A stretch of DNA of 64,000 bases from Viridibacillus sp050279675 (GCF_050279675.1 NZ_JBNNUK010000007.1:1-64000); one strand, 5' to 3'; counted from the first letter of the stretch, positions 31,838-40,304 are shown. Notes: a model not told the origin generated them from the sequence alone. Made by a program: numbers and translations.

Positions 31838-32941
31838 TTATTTTTGGCGTTTATAAAATGGTGTTGCAGTAGTAACCACTTTTAAGCGACGGTTACGGAT
31901 TTCAATCTCAAGCTCTTGCCCAAGCTCCGTATACTCACTATCAATTAATGCTAAACCGATATTACGTTTTGTTAATGGTGATTGTGTACCAGTTGTTACT
32001 TCACCAATTTGAGTATCACCTTTAAACACTGGGTAACCGTGACGTGGAATACCTTTATCAATCATTTCGATACCAATACTCTTACGTGGTACGCCATTTT
32101 CTTTTTGAGCTTGTAATGCCGATTTCCCAACGAAATCTACTTCTTTATTTAATTTCACAACGAAATTAATACCCGCTTCAAGAGGTGAAATATCTTTTGT
32201 TAATTCTTGGCCGTATAGTGGTAAGCAAGATTCAAAACGTAATGTATCACGTGAACCTAAACCACATGGTACTACACCATCAGCTTCTCCTGCTGTTAGG
32301 ATTTTGCCCCATAAAGCAATGATTGCTTCAGGTGCTGCATAAATTTCAAAGCCGTCTTCGCCTGTGTAACCAGTACGAGAAATAAGCGTATCATAACCTG
32401 CAATCGATACATTTTGTTCTAAACGAAATGGTCTAATGTCTTGTAACGGTGTTTCAGTTAATGTTTGTAATACTTTTTCTGCAAGTGGACCTTGTAATGC
32501 TAATTGACCGTATTCATCTGATGCATTTGTTAACTTCACATCATCTGACAATAACGTCTTCATCCACTCAAAGTCTTTTTCAATATTCGACGCATTAACG
32601 ATTAATAAATAACGATCTTCTGCTAATTTATAAATGAGTAAGTCATCTACAACGCCACCATTTTCATAGCACATCGCAGTATACTGTGTTTGGTTAATGG
32701 CAATTTTCGATACATCATTAGTAACAAGCTTTTGCAAGTATGCTAAACTTTCTGAACCTTCAACGAAGATTTCACCCATATGAGATACATCAAATAGTCC
32801 AGCTTTTGTGCGAACTGCTTCATGCTCGGCTTTAATAGAAGAAAATTGAACAGGCAATTCCCAACCACCAAAATCAATTGTTTTCCCACCATACTTCGAA
32901 TACTCTTCGAATAAAGGCGTTCTTTTTAATTCATTAGCCAC
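31838..32941 (-). CDS. gcvT: Aminomethyltransferase (T-protein)
   Basis: This 367-residue enzyme takes the methylamine from GcvH, releases ammonia and makes methylene-tetrahydrofolate. Seen are the start LFEEYSKYGGKTIDFGGWELPVQ, the GLFDVSHMGEI motif with the conserved Asp, YTGEDGFEIY near residue 200, and RDTLRFESCLPLYGQEL. The GTG start follows GAGGAGGAAG. It is the first gene of the operon. Its leader carries the tandem glycine riboswitch. Confidence 0.97.
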   Translation of the reverse strand: MANELKRTPLFEEYSKYGGKTIDFGGWELPVQFSSIKAEHEAVRTKAGLFDVSHMGEIFVEGSESLAYLQKLVTNDVSKIAINQTQYTAMCYENGGVVDDLLIYKLAEDRYLLIVNASNIEKDFEWMKTLLSDDVKLTNASDEYGQLALQGPLAEKVLQTLTETPLQDIRPFRLEQNVSIAGYDTLISRTGYTGEDGFEIYAAPEAIIALWGKILTAGEADGVVPCGLGSRDTLRFESCLPLYGQELTKDISPLEAGINFVVKLNKEVDFVGKSALQAQKENGVPRKSIGIEMIDKGIPRHGYPVFKGDTQIGEVTTGTQSPLTKRNIGLALIDSEYTELGQELEIEIRNRRLKVVTTATPFYKRQK

Positions 32942-32967
32942 TAATCTTCCTCCTCATTTGTTTAGAA

Positions 32968-33013
32968 CAAAAAAATGGACAGAGAAATCCTATAATTAGG
33001 ATTCTCTGTCCAT
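32968..33013 (-). terminator. Riboswitch-controlled terminator ahead of gcvT
   Basis: ATGGACAGAGAAATCC and GGATTCTCTGTCCAT form a 15-bp stem, followed on the minus strand by TTTTTTTG. Its 5' arm contains GGACAGAG, which is also the 3' strand of the P1 helix of the second glycine aptamer. Hence ligand binding should prevent terminator folding. Confidence 0.92.
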
Positions 33014-33170
33014 GCACCTGAAAGTTTTACCATTACGGCTGTCCTCTTTGGTGGCTGTAATCAATACAGCTCTCTCCAGAGTTGCGTCCCGTACGAGTCT
33101 TTTTGCCTGAGAGATTCATAACTTTTGTTATTTGCTCCTTCGGCGACGTCTCCAGACGTTCTCTCCCCGT
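33002..33170 (-). ncRNA. Tandem glycine riboswitch
   Basis: On the minus strand the first aptamer has GGGGAGAG, GCCGAAGGAGCAA and CTCTCAGGCAAAAAGACTC. The second has CTCTGGAGAGAG, CACCAAAGAGGACAGC and CTTTCAGGTGCATGGACAGAG. These are the conserved segments of the cooperative two-aptamer glycine riboswitch. The P3 region of the second aptamer departs from the usual GAAGGGGCAA form. Location ahead of gcvT and overlap with the terminator arm indicate that glycine turns the operon on. Confidence 0.95.
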
Positions 33171-33326
33171 ACAATCATCCGCCCAAGATGGAATCTTGGT
33201 AGTATTTCCATGTCATTGTTCTACAACAATACGTCTCGTCTATATCCTAACATTGAATAGGGGTATCATGCAATAAATTTTATAAAATAGTTTATAAACG
33301 AACATTAACTAGTGTGATTTAATATT

Positions 33327-33839
33327 TCATTCGCCTTTTAGACGTTTTATTTGAAAAGCAGTATATTCAACAATCTGTTTTAGTGAACGGTTTTCTGTTC
33401 GAATTGTGATATGTGTAGCTTCTCTATAAAATTTTCGGCGTTTATAAAATAAATCTTCTAATTCTTGTTTTGTAGAACGTTGGACGATTGGACGGTTTTT
33501 ATCTTTATGGATCCTCTTCCAAATATCTGGGAATGTCGCATCTAAAAAAAGGACTAGTCCAGTTTGACGCATTATTCTACGATTTTGAGGATTCATCGCT
33601 ACACCACCACCTGTTGAAATGATGCAAAACTCATCTCGGAAATTCCGTAAAAAATCCGTCTCCAGTTGACGAAAGTGCTCTTCTCCGTATTTTTCAAATA
33701 TTTCAGGAATCGTCATTTTCTCTCTTCTTACAATTTCTTGGTCCATATCATAGTAGGGCATTTTCAGATAGTAGCTTAAACGTCTACCAATTGCGCTTTT
33801 ACCACAACCCATAAACCCTACTAAATATACTTTTCTCAT
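33327..33839 (-). CDS. aroK: Shikimate kinase
   Basis: This 170-residue enzyme phosphorylates shikimate with ATP in aromatic amino-acid synthesis. Walker A is GFMGCGKSAIGRRLS (residues 8-22). DMDQEI binds shikimate and magnesium, STGGGVAMNP is the shikimate-binding loop, and the lid arginine lies in KDKNRPIV. GAAGGTG precedes the ATG. It lies between comGG and the gcv riboswitch, 28 bases behind comGG, so it may be read through from the competence operon. Confidence 0.95.
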   Translation of the reverse strand: MRKVYLVGFMGCGKSAIGRRLSYYLKMPYYDMDQEIVRREKMTIPEIFEKYGEEHFRQLETDFLRNFRDEFCIISTGGGVAMNPQNRRIMRQTGLVLFLDATFPDIWKRIHKDKNRPIVQRSTKQELEDLFYKRRKFYREATHITIRTENRSLKQIVEYTAFQIKRLKGE

Positions 33840-33867
33840 TTTTTCACCTTCTCATCAACGACGACTG

Positions 33868-34065
33868 TTACTCTGTGCTATTTTCAATTTCTTGTATTTT
33901 ATTTATAGTAGCACGAACATACGCCGATTCCAATGAATTATACGTTCGAAAATGAGATTCATAAGACATCACAGTGCTCAAAAGGTAACTCGTACAAAAA
34001 AACAATAGAATCATCGCTATTGGAAGAAGCATTCCTTTTTCATTCTTTAACATACGAAATAACAA
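33868..34065 (-). CDS. comGG: Competence pilin-like protein ComGG, short
   Basis: The TTG at 34065 follows GGAG and overlaps the end of comGF by 26 bases. The 65-residue product has the KNEKGMLLPIAMILL start of pseudopilins, with G-M at the prepilin cleavage point, one long helix and a short polar tail. Bacillus subtilis ComGG has about 124 residues, so this is a compact version. The assignment rests mainly on its place as the seventh comG gene. It probably forms part of the minor pilin complex for DNA uptake. Confidence 0.65.
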   Translation of the reverse strand: MLFRMLKNEKGMLLPIAMILLFFCTSYLLSTVMSYESHFRTYNSLESAYVRATINKIQEIENSTE

Positions 34066-34498
34066 AATCTTTCTCCTTCCTTAAGCCATTTGTAAACAAT
34101 ACTTTTGTTGTTAATGTTGTACGGTTTGCATCAATAAAAAACTGTATTTCATAGACATTCATCAGCATTGGCTCATTTCCTTGCCCTTCCTTTTGCATAC
34201 GTACTACAGCACTCGACCTATTTATAGAGAAACTTCGATTACCCTTTCCAATGTGTAAATTTGCATTTGCACCTACGCCAATCGTTTTTATATCCAACAA
34301 ATACGATTGCAAATCATACGTAAATAGCTCCCATTCAATTTCCTGTCGTTGATGAAAAGTTCTATTTGCTTCTTCATACCAAGGATAGAAGAGCATAAAT
34401 AACTGCAAAAACAGCATAAGGACCATCAGTTGCAAAAGGGCATCCGCTAATGTATAACCAGAACGATTTTCTATTAGACGTTTTATGGCCGAATACAT
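34040..34498 (-). CDS. comGF: Competence pilin-like protein ComGF
   Basis: This 152-residue protein has a pseudopilin-like N-terminus (RSGYTLADALLQLMVLMLFLQL) followed by a soluble domain with FHQRQEIEWELFTYDLQSYLL and the end VLFTNGLRKEKDFVISYV, which resembles ComGF. It is a minor component of the transformation pseudopilus. The start overlaps the end of comGE by 16 bases and the end overlaps comGG, the usual tight packing in this operon. Confidence 0.82.
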   Translation of the reverse strand: MYSAIKRLIENRSGYTLADALLQLMVLMLFLQLFMLFYPWYEEANRTFHQRQEIEWELFTYDLQSYLLDIKTIGVGANANLHIGKGNRSFSINRSSAVVRMQKEGQGNEPMLMNVYEIQFFIDANRTTLTTKVLFTNGLRKEKDFVISYVKE

Positions 34499-34785
34499 TT
34501 TTGCTGTTGTCCTTTTAAATTTTCATAAAATACGCACACTTCATTATTAGTGAAATACCATTGATAGTTAACACTTTCTATAGTTCGACTACCTTGAAGT
34601 TGTTCCCCCTGCTCGACTCGTTGAGAAGCTTGGTAAGCTGTTTCAGCGGCGTACATCGCCATTTTCTTATCACTTAAAGTACTTTTCATCATTTGCAATG
34701 CTGGTAAAAGAGTTCCGAATATCGTCAAAATAATAACTAGAGTGAGTAATGTTTCTGGTAATGCGTTCCCTTTGTCATTCCACAA
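34483..34785 (-). CDS. comGE: Competence pilin-like protein ComGE
   Basis: The TTG at 34785 behind AAGGATG opens a 100-residue frame overlapping comGD by 11 bases. The N-terminus KGNALPETLLTLVIILTIFG is pilin-like with a glutamate at the +5 type position, and the rest forms a short soluble domain with two cysteines near the end (CVFYENLKGQQQKC). Assignment as ComGE is based on order and on this layout. Similarity within the family is known to be low. Confidence 0.7.
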   Translation of the reverse strand: MWNDKGNALPETLLTLVIILTIFGTLLPALQMMKSTLSDKKMAMYAAETAYQASQRVEQGEQLQGSRTIESVNYQWYFTNNEVCVFYENLKGQQQKCIRP

Positions 34786-35233
34786 TTTTCATCCTTCCTT
34801 TAACAATATTAATAATAAGCGATTTGTTCCCCGTTGGCGTTACAAAAACCAATGTACCAAAACTCGAGAATGTACCCTGAGAATCAATTTTTATCTGACG
34901 TAATGGACTGCTATAACTATACGTAACTCCCTCTGGTAGTTCGCGTGTAAAATAATAACGTCTTGTATTAATTAAATTACCTTCCCCTTCCAACGTATAT
35001 GCTCTGTATTTCTTTCCGTCGTCGAAAAATTCTAGATATGAAAAAACCCCGCTACCAATTGACTCACTTTGCACCTGCTCTATATCAAGCATTAATTGAT
35101 ATAAAAACTGATTAACCATTCGTTCATCCAAATTTGCTTTGCCTAGTGCCAAGCATAAAGAACAAATTATCATTGTAACCGTTAGTACTAATAACAATTC
35201 GACAAACGTAAAGCCAGCTTCTTTATTATTCAT
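34775..35233 (-). CDS. comGD: Competence pilin-like protein ComGD
   Basis: This 152-residue type IV pilin-like protein starts NNKEAGFTFVELLLVLTVTMIIC, with the G-F cleavage site and the +5 glutamate, so it is processed by ComC. The remainder is the pseudopilin globular domain (DGKKYRAYTLEGEGN, TFSSFGTLVFVTPTG). It overlaps comGC by eight bases. It acts in binding and transfer of DNA across the cell wall during transformation. Confidence 0.85.
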   Translation of the reverse strand: MNNKEAGFTFVELLLVLTVTMIICSLCLALGKANLDERMVNQFLYQLMLDIEQVQSESIGSGVFSYLEFFDDGKKYRAYTLEGEGNLINTRRYYFTRELPEGVTYSYSSPLRQIKIDSQGTFSSFGTLVFVTPTGNKSLIINIVKGRMKIVE

Positions 35234-35537
35234 CTATTGTAGAAACTTCTCCATCCGAAATTTGAATCTTTTTTCCTGAACAAGCATTTGTATCTTGCTT
35301 TAAATACTTTGCGTCCTCCAACATTTCAATCGATGTTGGATACTTTTTTTCGTCAATACGATACGCTTCAACTTGTCCTTGTACCATAGTGACATATGCT
35401 TTACACCCTTTATCATCTACTGTGCTAAAGTGCTTAGTTACATTTGGTATTGCAATCAAAATCAACACTGTAATAATAAACAAAACAATGAGCATTTCGA
35501 TTAAAGTAAAGCCCTTCTGTTGTTTTAATAATTGCAT
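35226..35537 (-). CDS. comGC: Major competence pseudopilin ComGC
   Basis: This 103-residue protein has the canonical leader LKQQKGFTLIEMLIVLFII (cleavage after G, +5 Glu), then AIPNVTKHFSTVDDKGCKAYV and a C-terminal NACSGKK, so the two cysteines known to form the ComGC disulfide are present. It is the main subunit of the transformation pilus. GAGAGGAG precedes the ATG. The operon order comGA to comGG is complete. Confidence 0.95.
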   Translation of the reverse strand: MQLLKQQKGFTLIEMLIVLFIITVLILIAIPNVTKHFSTVDDKGCKAYVTMVQGQVEAYRIDEKKYPTSIEMLEDAKYLKQDTNACSGKKIQISDGEVSTIDE

Positions 35538-35552
35538 GTTGGTTCTCCTCTC

Positions 35553-36620
35553 TTAAACCAGTTCCATCATTTCGTACATTGGCAATAAAATAGCTAAATA
35601 AGCACCAAGGATACAAACTGCGATAATACAAAAAAGTAATGGTTGAATAATAGCTAGCACTCTAGTCATATTCACTTCGGTTTTATCCGTCAAAAAATCA
35701 CTATAGATTTGAAGTTCTCTACCTAGATTCCCACCTTCCTCGCCATGAAGTATATGTGCATTAAATCCTTTTTGAAAAATCTTCATGTGATTTACCGCAG
35801 TAGAAAGTGAATCACCAAAAATAACTCGTTCACGTATTTCACCTGCAATTTTCGCCATAAATGGTTGTAACTCTTGTTGCTGTAAAATAATTAAACTATC
35901 TTGCATTGAAAGACCACTTTCTAAAAGCCCACCCAACTCATAAGCAAATTGGCGTGTTAATTGCAAACGAAACCATCTACATAGAACTGGAATTTTCAAA
36001 TACAACATCATTTGGTGTCCAATCTCTTTCTTACTTATTTTCTTCCAAGCCACAAAAGCAAATAAGATACTTCCACAGGCTGCTATGATCAAGGCATCTG
36101 GAATATGCAAGAAGAAAGTGGATAGTGTTAATTTAGATACACTTGTATCACCTTCTCTAGAAAGCATCATTGAAGACATATTGGGTAAAAAATAGGTTCG
36201 AAATCCAAAAAAGAGCAGAACTAAAAAGACAAACAAAATCGCAGGATAGGCCATTAGCTTTTGTAGTCTTTTTTGGGTTTCTTCCTTCGTTATCATTTGA
36301 CTCGCTATAGAATTAAGGGCTCTTACAACTCTTCCTTGTTGCTCCGCCACATGAATGGTCATTAAATAGCTTTTCTGATAGCCAAGCAATTGTAGAATTT
36401 CACTCATATTAGAACCGCTTCGAAATTTTCCTTCTACCAAAGATTCCACTTTTGATAATTCTTCAACATGATGGGGTAGTAACATTGATAATGAATCTCG
36501 AAATGTATAGCCTTCCTCTAGCAATACGCTCAACTTTTTCAAAAAGTTCGCCCTATCTTTCATCTTAGGTAAAGTTTTACTCTTTTTACTAAATCGGTGA
36601 AGGCTGAGCTGTAATTGCAC
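35553..36620 (-). CDS. comGB: Competence pilus platform protein ComGB
   Basis: This 355-residue GspF-type inner-membrane protein has two repeated cytoplasmic helical domains (about residues 15-130 and 215-320), each followed by membrane helices, with VAEQQGRVVRALN and LHGEEGGNLGRELQIYS as the family repeats. The GTG start at 36620 follows GGGGTGAG and overlaps comGA by 32 bases. It anchors the ATPase ComGA and drives pseudopilus assembly. Confidence 0.93.
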   Translation of the reverse strand: MQLQLSLHRFSKKSKTLPKMKDRANFLKKLSVLLEEGYTFRDSLSMLLPHHVEELSKVESLVEGKFRSGSNMSEILQLLGYQKSYLMTIHVAEQQGRVVRALNSIASQMITKEETQKRLQKLMAYPAILFVFLVLLFFGFRTYFLPNMSSMMLSREGDTSVSKLTLSTFFLHIPDALIIAACGSILFAFVAWKKISKKEIGHQMMLYLKIPVLCRWFRLQLTRQFAYELGGLLESGLSMQDSLIILQQQELQPFMAKIAGEIRERVIFGDSLSTAVNHMKIFQKGFNAHILHGEEGGNLGRELQIYSDFLTDKTEVNMTRVLAIIQPLLFCIIAVCILGAYLAILLPMYEMMELV

Positions 36621-37620
36621 CCAAACTCACCCCTTTTTCCATCTGTCCTTCTAAAGAGAGTTCTAGTGACAGTATGAATTTTTTATCACTCTTCACGTGT
36701 TCTATGGCTTCTGCTAGATTTCCCTCTGCTAATATCTCATAAATGGCCGATAATCTTTCTTCATCTTGAGAATTTGCTTTCTTTACTAATCTCTGCGCAA
36801 CCACTCCAATTACTGTTTGCCTTAACTCTTCTATTGACACGCCCAAATCTAGTAATCGGAATAAACAGCCGATTGTATCCATTGAATGAATCGTAGTTAA
36901 AACAAGATGCCCTGTTAATGCAGCTTCTATTGCAATCTTAGCCGTTTCTTGATCACGTATTTCGCCAATCATAATAATATCGGGGGAATGTCTTAAAATT
37001 GCTTTTAGTCCGGCTGCGTATGTAACACCGGCTCTTTCATTTACTTGAATTTGCAATAAATTGGATTGACTATTTTCCACTGGATCTTCTAAGGATATGA
37101 CGTGCTTTTTCAGTTCATTAGAGCAATAATGTAGAAGGGAATATAATGATGTAGATTTGCCGCATCCTGTTGGGCCGGTGAAAAATAAGATGCCTTGTCT
37201 CTTTTTCACTAATTGCAATAAATACTTTGCCGATTCAGTGAATAAACATAGGGAAGAAATTGGGATAGCATGGTCCTGCAACATTATACGAATGACCAAG
37301 CTTTCCTTCAAAAAAAAGGATGGTAAGGTGGATACGCGAAAAGCAATTGGCTGTTCATTTAAAACTTGCTGAAACGAACCACTTTGAGGTCTACGCTTAT
37401 CACTAATATCTAAAGAGGAGAGGAATTTAAAGTAGGAAATCATCCGATCACCCAATTCTAGGGGAAGTTGTCCAGCAGACACGAGCTGCCCGTATTTTCG
37501 AAAGTATAGTAAATAGTCGTTTTCACTAGGCATTAAATGTAAGTCAGATGCGCCAAAATGTATTGCCTTCAACAATAGATGCTCACTTTTTTGCTCCACA
37601 ACTGTTTCAGTAAATGACAT
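36589..37620 (-). CDS. comGA: Competence ATPase ComGA
   Basis: This 343-residue GspE/PilB-type ATPase powers assembly of the transformation pilus. Visible are HFGASDLHLMPSE at the N-terminus, Walker A GPTGCGKST near residue 158, the Asp box VISLEDPVE, Walker B IIMIGEIRDQETAKIA and the His box LTGHLVLTTIHSMD. Zinc-finger cysteines of longer PilB proteins are absent, as usual in ComGA. AAAGGGGG precedes the ATG. A TATAAT lies about 50 bases upstream without a good -35, which would fit activation by ComK, but I could not identify K-boxes. Confidence 0.94.
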   Translation of the reverse strand: MSFTETVVEQKSEHLLLKAIHFGASDLHLMPSENDYLLYFRKYGQLVSAGQLPLELGDRMISYFKFLSSLDISDKRRPQSGSFQQVLNEQPIAFRVSTLPSFFLKESLVIRIMLQDHAIPISSLCLFTESAKYLLQLVKKRQGILFFTGPTGCGKSTSLYSLLHYCSNELKKHVISLEDPVENSQSNLLQIQVNERAGVTYAAGLKAILRHSPDIIMIGEIRDQETAKIAIEAALTGHLVLTTIHSMDTIGCLFRLLDLGVSIEELRQTVIGVVAQRLVKKANSQDEERLSAIYEILAEGNLAEAIEHVKSDKKFILSLELSLEGQMEKGVSLGAITAQPSPI

Positions 37621-37924
37621 ATTGCCCCCTTTCTACCACGACGAATAACGACCGCTCCTTATCCGTTAGCGAAATTATACACTGCAAAAACAAGAAAATA
37701 CATACAATAATGCAAATTAATGTTATACGTTGTTTAAAAGGCATAAATTATCTTTTTAAAGCTTTTCTACTATGTAAAAATAGATTTCCAATGAAAAAAG
37801 ACTAGTAATCTTTCACTTTTTTACATTATTCTACTTATTTTTTTGAATATATCAGTTTTTATACTGATAGATATTTTATATTGTTTTATAATATAGATAA
37901 ATATACAGGAGGTGGAACCTTTTC
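37621..37924. other. Divergent promoter region between comGA and the SufR-like gene
   Basis: No gene. On the minus strand TATAAT (37674-37679) lacks a clear -35 element. Otherwise it is AT-rich sequence with no feature that I can name, and GGAGGTGG just before the regulator at 37925. Confidence 0.4.
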
Positions 37925-38620
37925 ATGTTACATCCATTAAAAATCACAAGTACACTAGCAGATGAAACAAGATTTTCAATTTATCAATATATGTTACAAG
38001 AAAAAGATTCTTTCTCAGTCCAAAACATCGCTGATCAATTCCATATTCACCCAAACGTTGCGCGACTTCATTTAACTAAATTAAACGAAATTGATGTAAT
38101 TACGTCTGAATATGAAAAAACAGGAAAAGGCGGCCGACCTGGAAGAAAATATAAAGCGGTTGCAAATGGCATTGCTCTAACATTCCCTCAACGAAATTAT
38201 GAGGAATTATTAAGTTGGGTTCTAGAAATCATTATAGAACTTGGTGAAGATGCCAATACTATCGGTAATAAGATTTGCTACAAAAAAGGTGTCGAACAAA
38301 TTCAATCAATCTTATCTAATCGTCAAAGGGATAAATCACTCATTTCATTCGATGAACGTGTAGAAATCATTACAGAAGCCGCCTCATTTATTGGTTATGT
38401 TCCTGTAATTCTCGATAAGCCTGAAGGAAAAACAATCCGCTTTGCTGTTTATAATTGCCCTTTCCATAGTCAAATCGAGAAACACGCATCACTCGTTTGT
38501 GACTTGCATGAATCATTCTTAAAAGGCCAATTTGAATACTTATTTGATGTACAAGAATTTGTTCAAATTGATAGCATGATTGAAAGCTGTAAATACTGCA
38601 CTTATCGAATTGATATTTAA
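37925..38620 (+). CDS. SufR-like winged-helix regulator with four cysteines
   Basis: This 231-residue protein has an ArsR/DeoR-like helix-turn-helix at residues 1-70 (LADETRFSIYQYML, VQNIADQFHIHPNVARLHLTKL, then a wing GRPGRKYK). The C-terminal half has Cys178 (NCPF), Cys192 (LVCDLH), Cys222 and Cys225 (SCKYC). This arrangement is like SufR-type repressors, which bind an iron-sulfur cluster, so it may sense Fe-S status or oxidation. It is divergent from comGA. Its targets are not evident, since no suf genes are nearby. AGGAGGTGG precedes the ATG. Confidence 0.75.
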   Translation: MLHPLKITSTLADETRFSIYQYMLQEKDSFSVQNIADQFHIHPNVARLHLTKLNEIDVITSEYEKTGKGGRPGRKYKAVANGIALTFPQRNYEELLSWVLEIIIELGEDANTIGNKICYKKGVEQIQSILSNRQRDKSLISFDERVEIITEAASFIGYVPVILDKPEGKTIRFAVYNCPFHSQIEKHASLVCDLHESFLKGQFEYLFDVQEFVQIDSMIESCKYCTYRIDI

Positions 38621-38734
38621 TTTTTTACACTGCTTTGTCACAAAGTAAACCTAAGTAGCGGTTTACATGTTGGTTTCAAATCATTTATAATGGATAAGAG
38701 ATTATTGTGTCGTCGCAAAAGGAGGGAATCATAT

Positions 38735-38977
38735 ATGGATAATATGTATAAAGTAATGGGCTTCTGGACAGGGATTTTCGCAGTTATGTTTTATTTAGGT
38801 GATATGAAAGAAGTTTCGCTATTATTCTTAGCTAATACAGGGTTTTTCCTTCTATTAGGATACTTAAACCTAACGGAACGTATGTATATGTACATCTTCG
38901 GTGCTTACTTAACAGTTTTCTTCGCAGGCTTCACGTACTATACTACATTCATTCACGTTGCAGGCGCAGGACATTAA
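38735..38977 (+). CDS. yqgY: DUF2626 membrane protein (YqgY)
   Basis: The ATG behind AAAGGAGGG gives an 80-residue protein with three hydrophobic segments and the DUF2626 pattern: MYKVMGFWTGIFAVMFYLGD, LANTGFFLLLGYLNLTE, then RMYMYIFGAYLTVFF and a C-terminal HVAGAGH. The family is nearly universal in Bacillales with no known function. Its place next to the competence operon is the same as in Bacillus subtilis. Confidence 0.9.
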   Translation: MDNMYKVMGFWTGIFAVMFYLGDMKEVSLLFLANTGFFLLLGYLNLTERMYMYIFGAYLTVFFAGFTYYTTFIHVAGAGH

Positions 38978-38985
38978 TAGTAAAT

Positions 38986-39016
38986 AAAAAAGACAGTCAA
39001 AAGCTGTCTTTTTTAT
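38986..39016 (+). terminator. yqgY terminator
   Basis: AAAAGACAG and CTGTCTTTT pair across a seven-base loop, followed by TTTTTT. Confidence 0.85.
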
Positions 39017-39187
39017 TTTTGTGCATTTTCCACTATTGACACCTTATAAACGATTGTTATAATTGTAATTGTAGCTTAACTTTAACCCTCTCCATTCTAT
39101 ATGGTGAGAAACATCCCCTAGATGAAGAAGATTTATATCTTCTATTTAAGAGGCCTCCATAGCCTCTTTTTTTTGCATTTTAATTTG

Positions 39188-39292
39188 TTTGTTGTGCTAA
39201 CTCAATTGTTTGTTGTGCTAACTCAATTGTTTGTTGTGCTAACTCAATTCTTTGTTGTGCTAACTCAATTCTTTGTTACGCTAACTCTCGCC
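39188..39292. repeat. Five-unit 21-bp tandem repeat
   Basis: Units start at 39188, 39209, 39230, 39251 and 39272. The first four are almost identical (TTTGTTGTGCTAACTCAATT then G or C), and the fifth is diverged. The period is a multiple of three. The plus frame reads FVVLTQL/F and the minus frame reads IELAQQT/R, an amphipathic heptad, but neither frame has convincing start signals, and the minus frame has a stop just ahead. Confidence 0.9.
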
Positions 39293-39865
39293 TTTGTTAT
39301 TTAGCAGAATATTCACGTCTTTAACTCCAATATTTCCCTCCATTAATAAGAATCCAATAATGTGAAAGCAAATTAAAGTAGTTTATTATTCGGAACTTTT
39401 CTCCAGTATTCATTGTGTTCATCTAACTTTCTTAATAACTTCCATCCCCTTAATATTTCTATCGATAATTCTTAAAAAGAATCAGCTGATTTTTTGCTTT
39501 GTTAAAGAATGCTGCATGAAAATTTTCTGCAGTAATCATAGGTTCATTCCAATTATGATAAATAGATCATGTATCATTCACGCTATTACCTCTCCTTATC
39601 TTCGATATTAGAACATCCAAAACTAAAACTTTTTTCCCACTTGCCTACCTATTTCCAATAATTTAAATCCACATAAGCTATCTCTACAAAACCCCAAATA
39701 TAAATGGTTGTAATTACCATTTTGTTTATTTATAATTAAACACAGATAACTTTTGTTTGTATTTTTACTAATAAATGTTATCTACTCAATTTATTATGAT
39801 ATGAAAAAAAATTTGAATTCCCTCTTATCAATGAGGAGTCATATAAGCGACTGGAGGAATAATAC
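39293..39865. other. Gap with decayed coding fragments
   Basis: On the minus strand short open stretches in different frames look protein-like: one includes WNEPMITAENFHAAFFNKAK, another EILRGWKLLRKLDEHNEYW. Each is closed by stops and lacks a start. I read this as one or more degraded genes. No RNA gene or intact frame was found before the ribosome-binding site at about 39852. Confidence 0.3.
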
Positions 39866-40213
39866 ATGCTAGAAATTGAATGCACGAGATATCGAGTTCA
39901 ACAAGGAAAATCAGAAAAAGTAACGGAATGGTTAAAGTTTTTAAATGATAACATGAAGGATGTTCTCGTTACATTAGAAGGAGAAAAAATGTACATTGAA
40001 ACAATCTTCCGTGAAATTTGGAATAATGAGGAGTATTTGTATTGGTATTCTGTCCAAGGAAAAGGTGGAAATGCTGTAGAGGACTCTACACATTGGATTG
40101 ATAAAAAGCATTTAGACTATTGGGATGAATGCATTGACCCAACTTTCAAACCAGTTAATCTATCAACCGAAGTTGTTATGATTCCAGAAAAAATAAAAAT
40201 AAACATGATCTAA
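39866..40213 (+). CDS. DUF6176-like protein
   Basis: This 115-residue cytoplasmic protein starts behind CTGGAGGAA. The pattern ECTRYRVQQGKSEKVTEWL, then TLEGEKMYIETIFREIW, EEYLYWYSVQGKGG and DKKHLDYWDECID is that of the small DUF6176 family as I remember it. The repeated aromatic residues and conserved His, Asp and Cys suggest a compact alpha-beta (dimeric barrel-like) fold. Activity is unknown. It is a single gene with its own terminator. Confidence 0.75.
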   Translation: MLEIECTRYRVQQGKSEKVTEWLKFLNDNMKDVLVTLEGEKMYIETIFREIWNNEEYLYWYSVQGKGGNAVEDSTHWIDKKHLDYWDECIDPTFKPVNLSTEVVMIPEKIKINMI

Positions 40214-40241
40214 GTTAATATGTTCTCTATCACATTACATA

Positions 40242-40285
40242 AAAAAACCGACTAGTAAGATTTCACTCACTAATCGGTTTTTTCT
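40242..40285 (+). terminator. Terminator between converging genes
   Basis: AAACCGACTAGT (40245-40256) and ACTAATCGGTTT (40269-40280) form a stem with one mismatch, flanked by A and T runs. It can serve the DUF6176 gene and the converging hydrolase gene. Confidence 0.85.
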
Positions 40286-40304
40286 CCACTTTTAACTTTA
40301 ATTC

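Noticed and set aside
33082..33276. 64-codon plus-strand frame
   Set aside because: It lies on the opposite strand of the glycine riboswitch, whose conserved segments explain the sequence.
37621..37924. ComK boxes ahead of comGA
   Set aside because: AT-rich sequence is present, but I could not find paired AAAA-N5-TTTT boxes with accepted spacing.
39188..39292. Short repeats as a CRISPR array
   Set aside because: The units are directly adjacent with no variable spacers and no cas genes are near.
39122..39304. 60-codon plus-strand frame across the 21-bp repeats
   Set aside because: No ribosome-binding site. The hydrophobic repeat is a translation of the tandem repeat, so I list the repeat and not a gene.
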